Below, in pieces: positions 34,371-47,095 of a stretch of DNA of 64,000 nt; position 1 is the first letter of the stretch, and the number at the start of each line of letters is the position of its first letter. The notes below the pieces were generated by a model. That model saw nothing but the letters and a program-made list of their open reading frames with translations. It did no database searches and had not been told where the DNA came from. Source of the stretch: Orobanche coerulescens. Taxonomy: Eukaryota; Streptophyta; Magnoliopsida; Lamiales; Orobanchaceae. Made by a program: the position numbers and the translations under genes. The DNA lies in NCBI GenBank assembly GCA_033398695.1, contig CM065806.1, positions 38,899,001-38,963,000 of the forward strand. The letters run 5' to 3'.

Positions 34371-34581
34371 ATTTCTTCCACAGGACTTTTCTGCACAAAA
34401 TTTTGAGAAAAACACGTTAAAAGTGAGAGGCAGAAGCAAAGTGAAGCACAAAAATGATGAAAAATAAGAATCACGAATGCAAGAAAAATGAAGAAACGCA
34501 AAAAAATCTACAATTACGAACTCGGGTTGCCTCCCGAGAAGCGCTAAGTTTATAGTCTTCAGCCGGACCTATTGGACAACG

Positions 34582-37135
34582 TTAGTTTGCTTTTCGCAAA
34601 CTCCATTTGGTTTCCGCCCCGTTCATCCAACCGTTCATATTTTTGTTAAAATTATGACCATTGGTCATTAGCGATTCGACTTTCGGTTCGGTCATCAAAT
34701 GTTGTTTGCGAAAAGGTTTCGACGTGAATAACTTCCCGAAACACCCGGTTTCTCCATGACTAATTGTCCGTTGGGCTTTCGGCTTACTCTCCTCCTTCAC
34801 AAACGCACTCAAGCCTGTAGCAGATTTTTCCTCATGCTCGAGGAACGCCACTCGGCTACATCCTTCTTAAGACTTGGACCATTTAACACAAAATCTGAAT
34901 TTTCCCACCGACGATGTTTTCGGTGCTTTCCTCTTTCAACGGCATTTACAATTTCACTTAGTGACCTTTTATCAATACTTCCGGGACATGGAAACGATTT
35001 GAATACTTGAAAAGTAACTTGCTCGTCTTGGACCCTCAGAGTTAACTCCCCTTTTTCCACGTCTATAAGGGTTCGACCAGTCGCTAAAAATGGTCGTCCC
35101 AAGATGATTGGAATATTTTCATCTTCCTCCATGTCGAGTACGATGAAATCGGCCGGAAAGATGAACTTGTCAACCTTAACTAATACATCCTCGATCACTC
35201 CCCTCGGATACTTTATCGATCGATCCGCCAATTGTAAGGAGACTGTTGTTGGCTTGGCTTCCCCAATATCCAGCTTTTTGAAAATCGACAGAGGCATGAG
35301 GTTGATACTCGCACCAAGATCGCATAGTGCCTTATTAAACGAAAGATTCCCCATGGTGCACGGTATGTTGAAGCTTCCCGGATCTTTCAATTTAGGTGGG
35401 AGCTTCTTTTGAAGAATTGCACTGCACTCCTCTGTCAAGGTGACCGTTTCAAACTCCTCAAGCTTTCTCTTCTTCGATAATATCTCTTTCATGAACTTGA
35501 CGTAACTCGGCATCTGTTCCAACGCGTCGGCGAACGGAATGTTTATGTGAAGCTTTTTAAACACATCAAGGAACTTAGAAAATTGTTTGTCCGCCCTTCT
35601 TTGTTGTAATCTTTGCGGAAACGGAATGGGGGACACACATGTCTTCGAGTTGTCCGGCTTCAAATTCTTCGACTCCTCTGGCTTTAAATCCTTCTCTTCC
35701 TCAATTTCCTTCTTCTTTTCACACCACTCGGGCTGATCCAGCACCTCTTTCCCACTTCTTAAGCTGATTGCGTTTAGACTCTCTCTAGGATTTGTCTCTG
35801 TTGTACTCGGCAATGCTCCCTCCGGACGAGCTGTCAACACATTAGCAATTTGGCCCAGCTGGACCTCCAAGTTCCGAATGGAAGCAGAATGATTTTGTAA
35901 TGTAGCTTCCGTACGGGTCATAAATTGACTCGTATTTGCCGCCAATTTTGCAAGTGCTTCCTCGAGAGACACTTTGGGAGCGGGAGGGGGCTGCTGTTGA
36001 TTCTGGGCGAACGGGGGCTGGTGTGAGTTCTGTCCGTTTCTCCATGAAAAGTTGGGATGATTGCGCCACCCCGGATTATAAGTGTTGGAGTACGGGTTAT
36101 TCGGCCGATTCCCATTTCCCACGAATTGAGCCTGCTCCATCTGATGTTGCTCGAACGGGTTCCCAACTTGACACTCTGCGCTCGGGTGTGATCCGTTACA
36201 CCAATTGCATGTCTCTATGGTAACGGGGGCTGGTGCGTGCGAGAATGCACGAGTCATGGGTCAAAGCGGCGACTTGAGCTGACAAGGTGGAAATCGGATC
36301 ATTGCTTGAAACTTCCATGACTCTCTTCGGTGTCAATCTTTCCGATGGCCATTGGTAAGCGTTTTCGGCCATATCTTCCAAAAGTACGTGTGCCTCGGCC
36401 ATAGATTTTCCCATGAAGGTCCCACCAGAGGCCGCATCCACGAGAGTGCGTGTAGAAGCACTCAAACCATTATAGAACGTATGAAGCTGAAGCCAATCAG
36501 GAATGCCGTGATGAGGGCATCTTCGTAGCAAATCTTTATATCGCTCCCACGCCTCGTGGAGCGATTCCATATCGTACTGACCAAAGGTGGTTATTTCGTT
36601 TCTCAACCTTGCCGTCTTAGCTGGTGGGAAAAATTTGGCAAGGAAGGCTTGCGCTAACCTCTCCCATGTTGTAATCGACCCGTGATAAGGAATTTAACCA
36701 GAATTTTGCTTTATCCCTCAAAGAGAAAGGGAAAAGCCTTAATCGGATGGCATCGTCGGTGACACCATTAGTCTTGAACGTGTCGCATATCTCAAGGAAA
36801 GAAGCAATATGGGTATTCGGGTCGTCATTCGGCAGTCCACAGAATTGGCTCGCCTGCACCATCTGAATAATAGCGGGCTTGATCTCAAAATTATTAGCTT
36901 GGATAGTGGGACGCCGAATTCCCGAAAAATTAGCGTTGATCTGCGGCATGGCATAATCTCGAAGAGCTAGTTCCGGTTGAACTTGCCGCACTTGGTTATC
37001 TCCTCCTTGGACTTCGATATTCTCGGCCATGTTGACCGTCGTCTGCAACTCTCTTTTCTCCTTTTTGTTCCTTCTTAGAGTGCGCTCGAGCTCGGTATCC
37101 AAAGGTAGTAGGCCTTCGTTATCGAGTCTTCTCAT
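34582..37135 (-). pseudogene. Athila gag and protease
   Basis: Starts at 37135 (MRRLDNEGLLPLDTELERT). The capsid part (PNTHIASFLEICDTFK, RLRLFPFSLRDKAKFWL) is broken by a frameshift near 36650, continues 36606-36196 (WERYKDLLRRCPHHG), shifts frame again near 36230, then runs open from 36257 to 34809. This last part has a zinc-binding CNWCNGSHPSAEC, a Gln/Pro-rich linker, the protease DLGASINLMP and the flap PIILGRPFL. The product would form the particle and cut the polyprotein. RT should follow but does not; the frame ends with FTSKPFRK-type sequence at 34582. Confidence 0.82.
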
Positions 37136-37254
37136 GCACTACACGAAAGGTCCTGAAAGGAAAAACAAATAAACGAAATTAAATACACAAAAATAAAAAT
37201 AAAACGTTCAAATTAAGACTGGAAATACTTAAATCGATATTAGAAAATTAAAAT

Positions 37255-37272
37255 CCCCGGCAACGGCGCCAA
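37255..37272 (-). other. Athila primer binding site
   Basis: Minus strand TGGCGCCGTTGCCGGGG, five bases from the 5' LTR, a primer-site sequence typical of Athila and other plant gypsy elements. Confidence 0.85.
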
Positions 37273-37277
37273 AAACT

Positions 37278-38572
37278 TGTTGCGATTTTCTTTACACGCA
37301 AGTGCACGTCATCGTTTACAAGTAATAAAGTGATAAGTAGAGTATCGTTCCCACGAGGATTTAATTTCTAACTACCGATTTTTATGTATTCCAATTTTAT
37401 CTGAACAATCGAATTTGGGATTTTGTAATTAATAACTAGAAGAATTACTAAAAGACTAGTATAAAACGATGGCTTGAATAAAATAAATCAAATGATGAAT
37501 ACGTCTAGGGTTCTGAATCCACCTTAGTTTATCCGAATTTACTCTCGATTATCCGTAATAAATAATTTTCCCAATTTATTGAAGGCGGAGATTGCTAATA
37601 TATTCTACCGCCTCTCCCGAGGTCAATAGATTTATCTAAAGGCGAATAACGCACTCTATCCCTAGGTGAATTAATTCGTCAATAGGCGAAAAGCATAAAA
37701 TCTCCTAAAGGCCACGTAGTTCCTATGAGTATATTCCTATCTCACAGAATAAAACGGTCCTCACCAATAATTCCTCACCAAATCTCCTCTCCCGATTCGA
37801 AGTGAATGATTAAATCAATACAACTATTGGCCAGATAATTGCAAGCATTAAACATAATTGGGAAAACTCAATAAAAAGGTAATAAATTGGATAATCTCAA
37901 TCAATTCGTCAAAACAAAGGTTTCATCAAAACCCTAGATTAGGGCTTTAGCCTGACATACTACTAATCGAAAATACAGAATAAATAAATGAAAGCATAAA
38001 ATTCAAACGCAGATGAAGCTCGGATTCCTCCGTTCAGCCTTCCGCCTTCGCCCTTGAAGTCTTACGCTTCCTCTTCTTCCGCCGTCTCCAAGCTTAAGCT
38101 CCAAAAGATTCAAGATCCAAAGATTGTTTAATTAGGGTCTTAAACCCTATTTATAGCTCAGCACATCAACAAATCGCGTCCGTAGTATCAAGTCGAAATC
38201 AGCCCAAAATCCGGACATACAAAAACCGCCAAGTGTCTTTGCGGCGCACTAAACTGTGCCGGCACATCGCCTTCACCGAATGCACAGGCGTTAATTAATT
38301 CTTACGTGCCGCGCTCACAGGATCGTGCCGCGTACACAGTACAATTACTCGGCCTTCGGCTGGGTGTCTTCCTGTGCCGCGGCTCAGTTTCCTTGTGCCG
38401 CGGCTCAGAGTCCAGATTTGCCGTTTTCGCCCGTTTTGCCTCGTTTTAGCTTTCGGACTTCAATTTCCTGTCAATCATACAAAATTAAGGCATTAAAAGC
38501 TCATTTAGACAATTTTACTCTCCAAAATACTACAAAATAATGATAAATAAGCGTATAAGAATACGCCTAACA
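37278..38572 (-). repeat. Athila 5' LTR (1295 bp)
   Basis: Pair of 29469-30784. Minus-strand TATA box at 38156-38147. CCGCGG palindromes at 38260-38410 lie upstream of it. Several short deletions relative to the other LTR fall in this palindromic region. Confidence 0.92.
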
Positions 38573-38650
38573 ACAACAGCATAGACATGTACCTTATAGC
38601 GACAACGGCATGACGACATGGAATCTGATCCAAATCAAACTCACGACAAC

Positions 38651-41472
38651 TGTAACACCCCCAATCCGCTCAGGGATATTACACGCCGTAGACCCTCTCC
38701 TCGAGGATCTACCAGGCTGATAACTAAAATCAAACATTTAAACCTCGCCTTTAAGGCTAAAATGACTCAGTAGACCGACTTGGTCTTTCAATAATAACAT
38801 ACAACTCAATTCCAAACACATACCCACGTAGGGGTCAAAATACAATAAACTCCCGTACAACGGGGAAAAGATACTGCAGCGGAAAAGAAAAATACAACTA
38901 GACCAAAACGACATCAACAGATCCTCGTGTGATTAGTATCGTTCATCTTTCATCATCCTTCGTGCTGACCCTATGCTATGCTCCAAAACCTGAATGCAAA
39001 AATAGACATCCACCCCCCGAATACTCGGGTGTTAGCAAAACTCCACTGTTTTGCTAGTGCAAGTACAAGTGCAAAAATACGAGCCATACAATACAAGTTC
39101 CAAGAACAATAATAATCAGGAATCCTCAAAGTTCCAAACGTAATGAAAAGCACTTCCCGAGGCATGAGTTTGGTAAAACATTCCAAAACCGAAAGATCAC
39201 AAATCAAGGGAAAACAATTTATAAAACAGTTTAAAATGCCATCGAGAGTTTTAATAGAAAACAATTTAGGATTTTTGAATCCTTCTCTTTCCAAAAATCA
39301 ACAGGGGTCACAGCCCCAAGGTTTTGTTTTCGCAAATAGAAAACAGACAACAATTCACAGGGCCCGAACCCAACATCACGTGTCCTCGACGGACATAAAA
39401 ATCAACACAATGTAATCACGCACGCGCATCGCTTAGGACCGGGACGAAGCCACAAATCCCACTCGAGGCCTCGAAGGACCCTCCCGAGCTGGCTAGCGAA
39501 ACAAATCACACACATCTCACGGTTGGATCAATCGCTTGTTGCATCCTGGCCACATGATCGCATGCCATGTGCCACTGTAGATTATCTCAGGCTCTCACGG
39601 TTGGATCAATCACTTGTTGCATCCTGACCACATGATCACGTACCATGTGTCACCGTAGACCTTCAACCATATCCACACATTCACACAAATAACACAATGC
39701 AACAAAGATATCCAAACAATTCAGTCAGAGGCATCAAACACTTAGCAAAACACCACGTCAAACCACAACGCACCGAAATGAAATAATATACGTCCACACG
39801 CAAATACCAAGTGCAACATTAACACCAAATATATCCATAGGATTCACATAGTCATTTACAAGACACACCATTCACAAAACACACGCGTTTTGAAAGCAAG
39901 CCTTTAACAAGGCTAAACCGAATCTTTTGAAAGTTCAATTCAAACGACCAAACAACCACATTTAGACGATCACTAATTATCATATCCATAAAACAAGAAT
40001 AGTATGGGCAAGGTACTTGCCTCGAAATTACGATCGCAACGAGACGACGGATAGGACGCGGTCGAATAGCCCCGAACCCCCGAACAATATCAAGAACGCG
40101 ATAGCACCACGAGTATTACGAGAATAACACCACACGAATCATCAATCACCAAACGGGATTCAACATCGGAATCCTCGAACACCTATAAACCTCCAGAAGG
40201 AACAATAACACATGGTTACGACGAGAATCAAGGCCAAAACAATGGAAATCCCAACAAACTATCGAAGGGAAACTCATTGGGACATTTAATCGAACACTAA
40301 ATGTTCAATAATTCCCAAGAACACTCGAATCGTCAATCGAGTTAAATAAACTCGATATATGGATATACAACCCATAGAACACGATTAATAAAATCATACT
40401 ACACCAACCGATGTATCAAAATCGGACTAGAATCGAAATCAAGAACAAATTCCCCAAAAAGTCAACTTGAAGGAAAATCAAGAAATATACCTTGATTCGA
40501 CGAAACACACGGATTAGATGTTGATATAATCAACAAGGATCTTCCAAAATGCCTTGGAAATGATTAGGATCGACCAAGAACTCCATTTCCCGTCGCACCC
40601 ATTGCCAGCCGCCGAAAGAAGGAGAAAAAATGAAAAAAAAACGAAGTCTGGCCGAGCCAGGCCTATATATGGCCGGCAGTGTTACGGTCGTAACCGGCAG
40701 TGCCTTACGGCCGTAACTCGGCCCTTACGGCCGTACTCGGCAGGTCTTACGGCCGTAACCGGCATTCGTCAAAAATCATGCCCAAGACTAAATGGACACT
40801 TACGATCAGAATCGCACACATTACGGCCAGAATCGCCTTCGTCAGAAGCCGCCAGCGCCATACGGCCGTGCCGATCACGCCTTACGGCCGTAATCGGCAC
40901 ATGTTACGGCCAGAATCGCACCTTACGGCCGTAACTCGGCCAGGCCAGGCCCTGCTCTGGCCGTGACTCGGTCGTGGCCACTCCGACGGCCCGGACGACC
41001 CCGAAACCTGAACCCGAGTAAAAATCGAAGATACGGTTACGAAGTACTCGCAAAGACGAATCCAAGCGCTAAGAGAACACACGATTCCGACCATCCAAAG
41101 TGTCGGAATTCGACAACGGAAGTAATTACCCCAAACTTTGGGAAATTACAAAAATGGCCCAAAATGTCCGAAAATCACGATACGTGATCGAAACACCGAA
41201 CCAAAGCTCGAAACATGAATAATAATATTAAATGAACTTGCGAGAAACTCGAAACAACAGTTTCGGACGAGATTCGCAAGAATCGAGCTCAAGTGCGGAA
41301 AAGTCGCTAAAAAGCACGGAACTCAACAAAATGACACCGAAACGAACTCGGATGACAAAAAGTGCAGAATTAATCATTCTCGAAATGACGAGACGGTCAT
41401 GAGCGAGTCGTCAAAACGGACTTCCGCCGAAAAAAAAGAAAATTACCGAAATTCGAAATTGCGGATATTACA
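38651..41472 (-). repeat. LARD 3' LTR (2822 bp)
   Basis: Same length as the other LTR to one base. A TATA-like TATATAGG lies on the minus strand at 40671-40663. Contains two related ~70-bp segments (39520-39590, 39593-39660: TCTCACGGTTGGATCAATC...). No protein-coding signal. Confidence 0.92.
40680..40945. repeat. TTACGGCCGTAA palindrome array, degenerate copy
   Basis: Four perfect TTACGGCCGTAA and several altered units in about 265 bp, immediately upstream of the minus-strand TATA at 40671. Three units have the same change (CGTAAC to CAGAATC). Confidence 0.9.
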
Positions 41473-44272
41473 TTCTACCCTCCTTAAAAGAAGTTTCGTC
41501 CCGAAACTTAAAACAAGTAGGGAGAAGCAATATCCCCGCCAGGAAAACTCAACGAGATACACAAGAAATGCGTAACTTACGCCCATCGGCGAAACGCTAC
41601 AAGCAACGCAAAGGAATATACGGCGTGAAAACACGCTCTAGGACGACCAACACAATGCCACCGGTAGAGACATAATAAAGTCAACAAGTGACAAGTGTCA
41701 TCAAACAGATAATACAATCAAGTCGATTATCCGAACAATCACAAAACACAACCAACGAAAATCAATACGATTGACCAACCCAACGGTATATCAATCAAAA
41801 CATGAGCCACACGCTGAACAAATACGGAATTCCACCGCCCAAGGGTTGAAAGATCGAAAAGGAGGCTAATTTCCCGAACTTAAGGGAATTTCGAAGGAGT
41901 CTGAATGTTCAACATTCACGAAACGAGATCAACAAAAACCGAACAATCAAACGATCGAACCACAAAGATCGAGACAACAAAAATCGAACGATCATGTTCG
42001 GATCACGAAGAACAATAAGGTTCAACCGACAACTCCGAGGTTCACATCTCGACTCGAGACAAAACATGATCCGGTGAAAACAACAAGATGCACACTCGCA
42101 TAAGATCCACAGGAAAGGGAATAACAATTGAAAAGTCACAACGACGAACGAGTAATTCCAAAATAATACCACCCTCGTTCGATCAACAAAAGCAAGGGGC
42201 AGGACAAGCTCATAAAATGTCAATGAACATAAACGAGTCGACAGAGTCGAAAATACAGAAGTTCCAAATCCGATCCACTTTGAATAAAAGAATTAGTAGA
42301 ATCAAAAGATGCTACTTCCGAACAAGGTTCACAAGAATCGAACCGAACTCGGAAAAGTTACAGCGATAACCAGATCGACCCAAAACAAGATCACAGCTCG
42401 TTCGAACGATGAAACCAAAATACAGAACAAGTTCAGAAAGTATCAACGAACATGAGTGTATCGATAGACTGGAGAAAGAGAAAATATAGAAGCCAAAAAT
42501 AATACGGGTATTATATTCGACCTCTTCTAAAAGAAGTGTCGTCCCCGAAACTCACAACAACGAAATCAAGGAGACGACATAACAGGCAATCGACAGAAAC
42601 ATCCTTCAAAGGCCTCTCAAAGCCGATTCTGATATCTGTGCAGAAGCGCGAACTCCGAAAGTCTCGGTAGCCAATTCGCAAAACTGAATTCGGTGACCCT
42701 CGAGTCCACACTCGAAATGTGTTACTGACGAGAAGGACAAATTGCACGTACATTTCCCCGGCACATCACGGTTGAAATGCCTCGGCTCGGCATACCGAAA
42801 ATACAAATGCTAGATACAATGGAACATAACACCGCAAAACAACATACCGGAGATGCCAACTCAGCACAACAGGGAATCATAACACATATCATATACAACG
42901 ATTACCATCGTAAAGTAATACACACACAAACACTACAACAACGACGGTATCGTTTGGCGACCTCAATGGCCTGAACGATAACCAACACGTAATATAAACA
43001 TCATGAAACAATCACATATGTACACCAACGTACAAACCCAAGCTTCAACATCTCATACTCGTGTGGGACACGCAATCCACCACGAGACGACAACCATTAA
43101 GTACCAGTTCACACCTCTCACAGAGGGCTAGTACAACAAATACGTGGCAACGCCTCAACGTTCATGCCACCAACTCGATCATATTCGGGAGTTAACATCA
43201 TAGCGACAAAGCCAACATCATACATACATACCCAGCCCTCAAACGGGGATGGATAGGTTTTAAAAACGAAAACCTCATTTGGAAAATAATTTAGAAAAAC
43301 ACCGGTCGATCTTGAGTATCACCTTTCCAAAAAAAAGTAAAAACGTGAAACATCATTATCGAGACTTTGGAAAACCATTTCGCATTTGAAAAAAAAATGA
43401 GGACACTTTCTTTTAGTGAAAAGCTTTCAAAAATATTCGACCCTTGGGTCTAAGCAACTGCATTTGAGAATATCTCAAAATGTTTTTGGTCCTCAACTAG
43501 AAAATTTTTGAAATGTATTGCGGCATTAGAAAGCACCTTGAAAACACCGCAAGAAAATAATTCGTTTTAAAAGTACGTCTCGAATTTGAATTTTCTAAGA
43601 TACTCAAGGTTTTCAAAGATAATTCAATGGGCTAAAATGCCCAAAAATTTCAGGTAATTATACAAAACTTTATAGCGCCGTGGGTCCCGCGCCGGAACCC
43701 ACCAGGATAAAACCATTTACAAAAATGCCAAAAAGGCCGATGACGGTAATATTTCAAAAACTCACAGAAGCCATTTACAAAATGCTAAATACCGTCATAA
43801 GAATTTCGCCAAAACGATCAAGGCCATAATGCCAAAAACTCGGTTAAGGGAATCGGTTTTCGAAATAAAACTCAGTCGGTAAAATACCGAAAGTCATTAC
43901 AAAAGAACTCACGCAGCGGATAAAAGAAATACGGTTCAACATACACAATCGAGCAACACTGCTCCTTACATGAACGAAATATGAGAGTCAAATAACCACA
44001 TATCAAGAAATCAAAATCCATAAGAGGATTCCGTCACTAATCAAATAATCATAAAATATCTCGTGACACACGAGGCACAACACAAAGAAGGGAGACTTAT
44101 AGCCACAAGTCGCACGAAGATGATGATCACCCACGATACTAATCACGACCAACAAACTTAGACGATGCGTCGCGACACGACTTAGTCAGACATAATCCGA
44201 CAAGACAAAACTCAACAGACATCACTGACCCGACATCCTAGGTTTCCACAACCTAAGCTCTGATACCATTTA
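41473..44272 (-). other. LARD interior, non-coding
   Basis: Starts with a PPT (CTTCTTTTAAGGAGGGTAGAA on the minus strand is 41473-41493; core AAGGAGGGTAGAA) and ends with a primer site TGGTATCAGAGC (44268-44257). Two PPT-like blocks occur (41473 and near 42515: TCGACCTCTTCTAAAAGAAG), suggesting an internal duplication. No ORF with recognisable domains. Confidence 0.8.
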
Positions 44273-47095
44273 TGTAACACCCCCAATCCGCTCAGGGATA
44301 TTACACGCCGTAGACCCTCTCCTCGAGGATCTACCAGGCTGATAACTAAAATCAAACATTTAAACCTCGCCTTTAAGGCTAAAATGACTCAGTAGACCGA
44401 CTTGGTCTTTCAATAATAACATACAACTCAATTCCAAACACATACCCACGCAGGGGTCAAAATACAATAAACTCCCATACAACGGGGAAAAGATACTGCA
44501 GCGGAAAAGAAAAATACAACTAGACCAAAACGACATCAACAGATCCTCGTGTGATTAGTATCGTTCATCTTTCATCATCCTTCGTGCTGACCCTATGCTA
44601 TGCTCCAAAACCTGAATGTAAAAATAGACATCCACCCCCCGAATACTCGGGGGTTAGCAAAACTCCACTGTTTTGCTAGTGCAAGTACAAGTGCAAAAAT
44701 ACGAGCCATACAATACAAGTTCCAAGAACAATAATAATCAGGAATCCTCAAAGTTCCAAACATAATGAAAAGCACTTCCCGAGGCATGAGTTTGGTAAAA
44801 CATTCCAAAACCGAAAGATCACAAATCAAGGGAAAACAATTTATAAAACAGTTTAAAATGCCATCGAGAGTTTTAATAGAAAACAATTTAGGATTTTCGA
44901 ATCCTTCTCTTTCCAAAAATCAACAGGGGTCACAGCCCCAAGGTTTTGTTTTCGCAAATAGAAAACAGACAACAATTCACAGGGCCAAACCCAACATCAC
45001 GTGTCCTCGACGGACATAAAAATCAACACAATGTAATCACGCACGCGCATCGCCTAGGACCGGGACGAAGCCACAAATCCCACTCGAGGCCTCGAAGGAC
45101 CCTCCCGAGCTGGCTAGCGAAACAAATCACACACATCTCACGGTTGGATCAATCGCTTGTTGCATCCTGGCCACATGATCGCATGCCATGTGCCACCGTA
45201 GATTATCTCAGGCTCTCATGGTTGGATCAATCACTTCTTGCATCCTGACCACATGATCACGTACCATGTGTCACCGTAGACCTTCAACCATATCCACACA
45301 TTCACACAAATAACACAATGCAACAAAGATATCCAAACAATTCAGTCAGAGGCATCAAACACTTAGCAAAACACCACATCAAACCACAACGCACCGAAAT
45401 GAAATAATATACGTCCACACGCAAATACCAACTGCAACATTAACACCAAATATATCCATAGGATTCACATAGTCATTTACAAGACACACCATTCACAAAA
45501 CACACGCGTTTTGAAAGCAAGCCTTTAACAAGGCTAAACCGAATCTTTTGAAAGTTCAATTCAAACGACCAAACAACCACATTTAGACGATCACTAATTA
45601 TCATATCCATAAAACAAGAATAGTATGGGCAAGGTACTTGCCTCGAAATTACGATCGCAACGAGACGACGGATAGGACGCGGTCGAATAGCCCCGAACCC
45701 CCGAACAATATCAAGAACGCGATAGCACCACGAGTATTACGAGAATAACACCACACGAATCATCAATCACCAAACGGGATTCAACATCGGAATCCTCGAA
45801 CACCTATAAACCTCTGGAAGGAACAATAACACATGGTTACGACGAGAATCAAGGCCAAAACAACGGAAATCCCAACAAACTATCGAAGGGAAACTCATTG
45901 GGACATTTAATCGAACACTAAATGTCCAATAATTCCCAAGAACACTGGAATCGTCAATCGAGTTAAATAAACTCGATATATGGATATACAACCCATAGAA
46001 CACGATTAATAACATCATACTACACCAACCGATGTATCAAAATCGGACTAGAATCGAAATCAAGAACAAATTCCCCAAAAAGTCAACTTGAAGGAAAATC
46101 AAGAAATATACCTTGATTCGACGAAACACACGGATGAGATGTTGATATAATCAACAAGGATCTTCCAAAATGCCTTGGAAATGATTAGGATCGACCAAGA
46201 ACTCCATTTCCCGTCGCACCCGTCGCCAGCCGCCGAAAGAAGGAGAAAAAATGAAAAAAAACGAAGTCTGGCCGAGCCAGGCCTATATATGGCCGGCAGT
46301 GTTACGGCCGTAACCGGCAGTGCCTTACGGCCGTAACTCGGCCCTTACGGCCGTACTCGGCAGGTCTTACGGCCGTAACCGGCATTCGTCAAAAATCATG
46401 CCCAGCACCAGCCGGACACTTACGGCCGTAACTGGCACACATTACGGCCGTAACCGGCCTTCGTCAGGAAGCTGCCAGGCGCCATACGGCCGTACCCGAT
46501 CACGCCTTACGGCCGTAACTGGCACACGTTACGGCCGTAACCGGCACCTTACGGCCGTAACTCGGCCAGGCCAGGCCCTCCTCCGGCCGTGACTCGTGTA
46601 GCCACTCCGACGGCCTTGACGACCGAAACCCGAACCTGAGTAAAAATCGAAGATACGGTTACGAAGTACTCGCAAAGACGAATCCAAGCGCTAAGAGAAC
46701 ACACGATTCCGACCACCCGAAGTGTCGGAATTCGACAACGGAAGTAATTACCCCAAACTTTGAGAAATTACAAAAATGGCCCAAAATGTCCGAAAATCAC
46801 GATACGTGATCGAAACACCGAACCAAAGATCGCAACATGAATAATAACATTAAATGAACTTGCGAGAAACTCGAAACAACAGTTTTGGATGAGATTCGCA
46901 AGAATCGAGCTCAAGTGCGGAAAAGTCGCTAAAAAGCACGGAACTCAACAAAATGACACCGAAACGAACTCGGATGACAAAAAGTGCAGAATTAATCATT
47001 CTCGAAATGACGAGACGGTCATGAGCGAGTCGTCAAAACGGACTTCCGCCGAAAAAAAAAGAAAATTACCGAAATTCGAAATTGCGGATATTACA
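44273..47095 (-). repeat. LARD 5' LTR (2823 bp)
   Basis: Pair of 38651-41472. TATA-like element on the minus strand at 46291-46283. Confidence 0.92.
46300..46572. repeat. TTACGGCCGTAA palindrome array, intact copy
   Basis: Eight perfect TTACGGCCGTAA units and two partial ones in about 270 bp, placed directly upstream of the minus-strand TATA box. Spacers are of the type CTCGGC or CCGGCA. Confidence 0.93.

Larger units (their letters stand above)
29469..38572 (-). mobile_element. Athila-type Ty3/gypsy element lacking RT and integrase, nested in MULE-1
   Basis: LTRs (29469-30784, 37278-38572) with TG..CA ends and ACAAC duplications at 29464-29468 and 38573-38577. On the minus strand: 5' LTR, PBS TGGCGCCGTTGCCGGGG, gag and protease (37135-34582), a gap without pol, an env-like/extra ORF (33461-32056), PPT and 3' LTR. 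PBS, gag and extra ORF suit the Athila lineage. No RT, RNase H or integrase motif is present in either strand, so it depended on another element. It lies inside the MURA intron. Confidence 0.88.
38651..47095 (-). mobile_element. large non-autonomous LTR element (LARD) with 2.8-kb LTRs, nested in the MURA gene
   Basis: Two 2.82-kb LTRs (38651-41472 and 44273-47095), TGTAACACCC..GGATATTACA ends, ACAAC duplication at 38646-38650 and 47096-47100. The 2.8-kb interior (41473-44272) has a PBS and a PPT but no gag or pol motif in any frame. The TGTAACACCCC start and long LTRs are typical of plant Tekay/Del chromoviruses, which are the likely helpers. The LTRs are almost identical outside one palindromic patch, so insertion is fairly recent. 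Confidence 0.9.

Noticed and set aside
38971..39294. 107-codon minus-strand frame present in both large LTRs (also 44593-44916)
   Set aside because: Conserved only because the LTRs are copies of each other; no domain, and it lies in LTR sequence.
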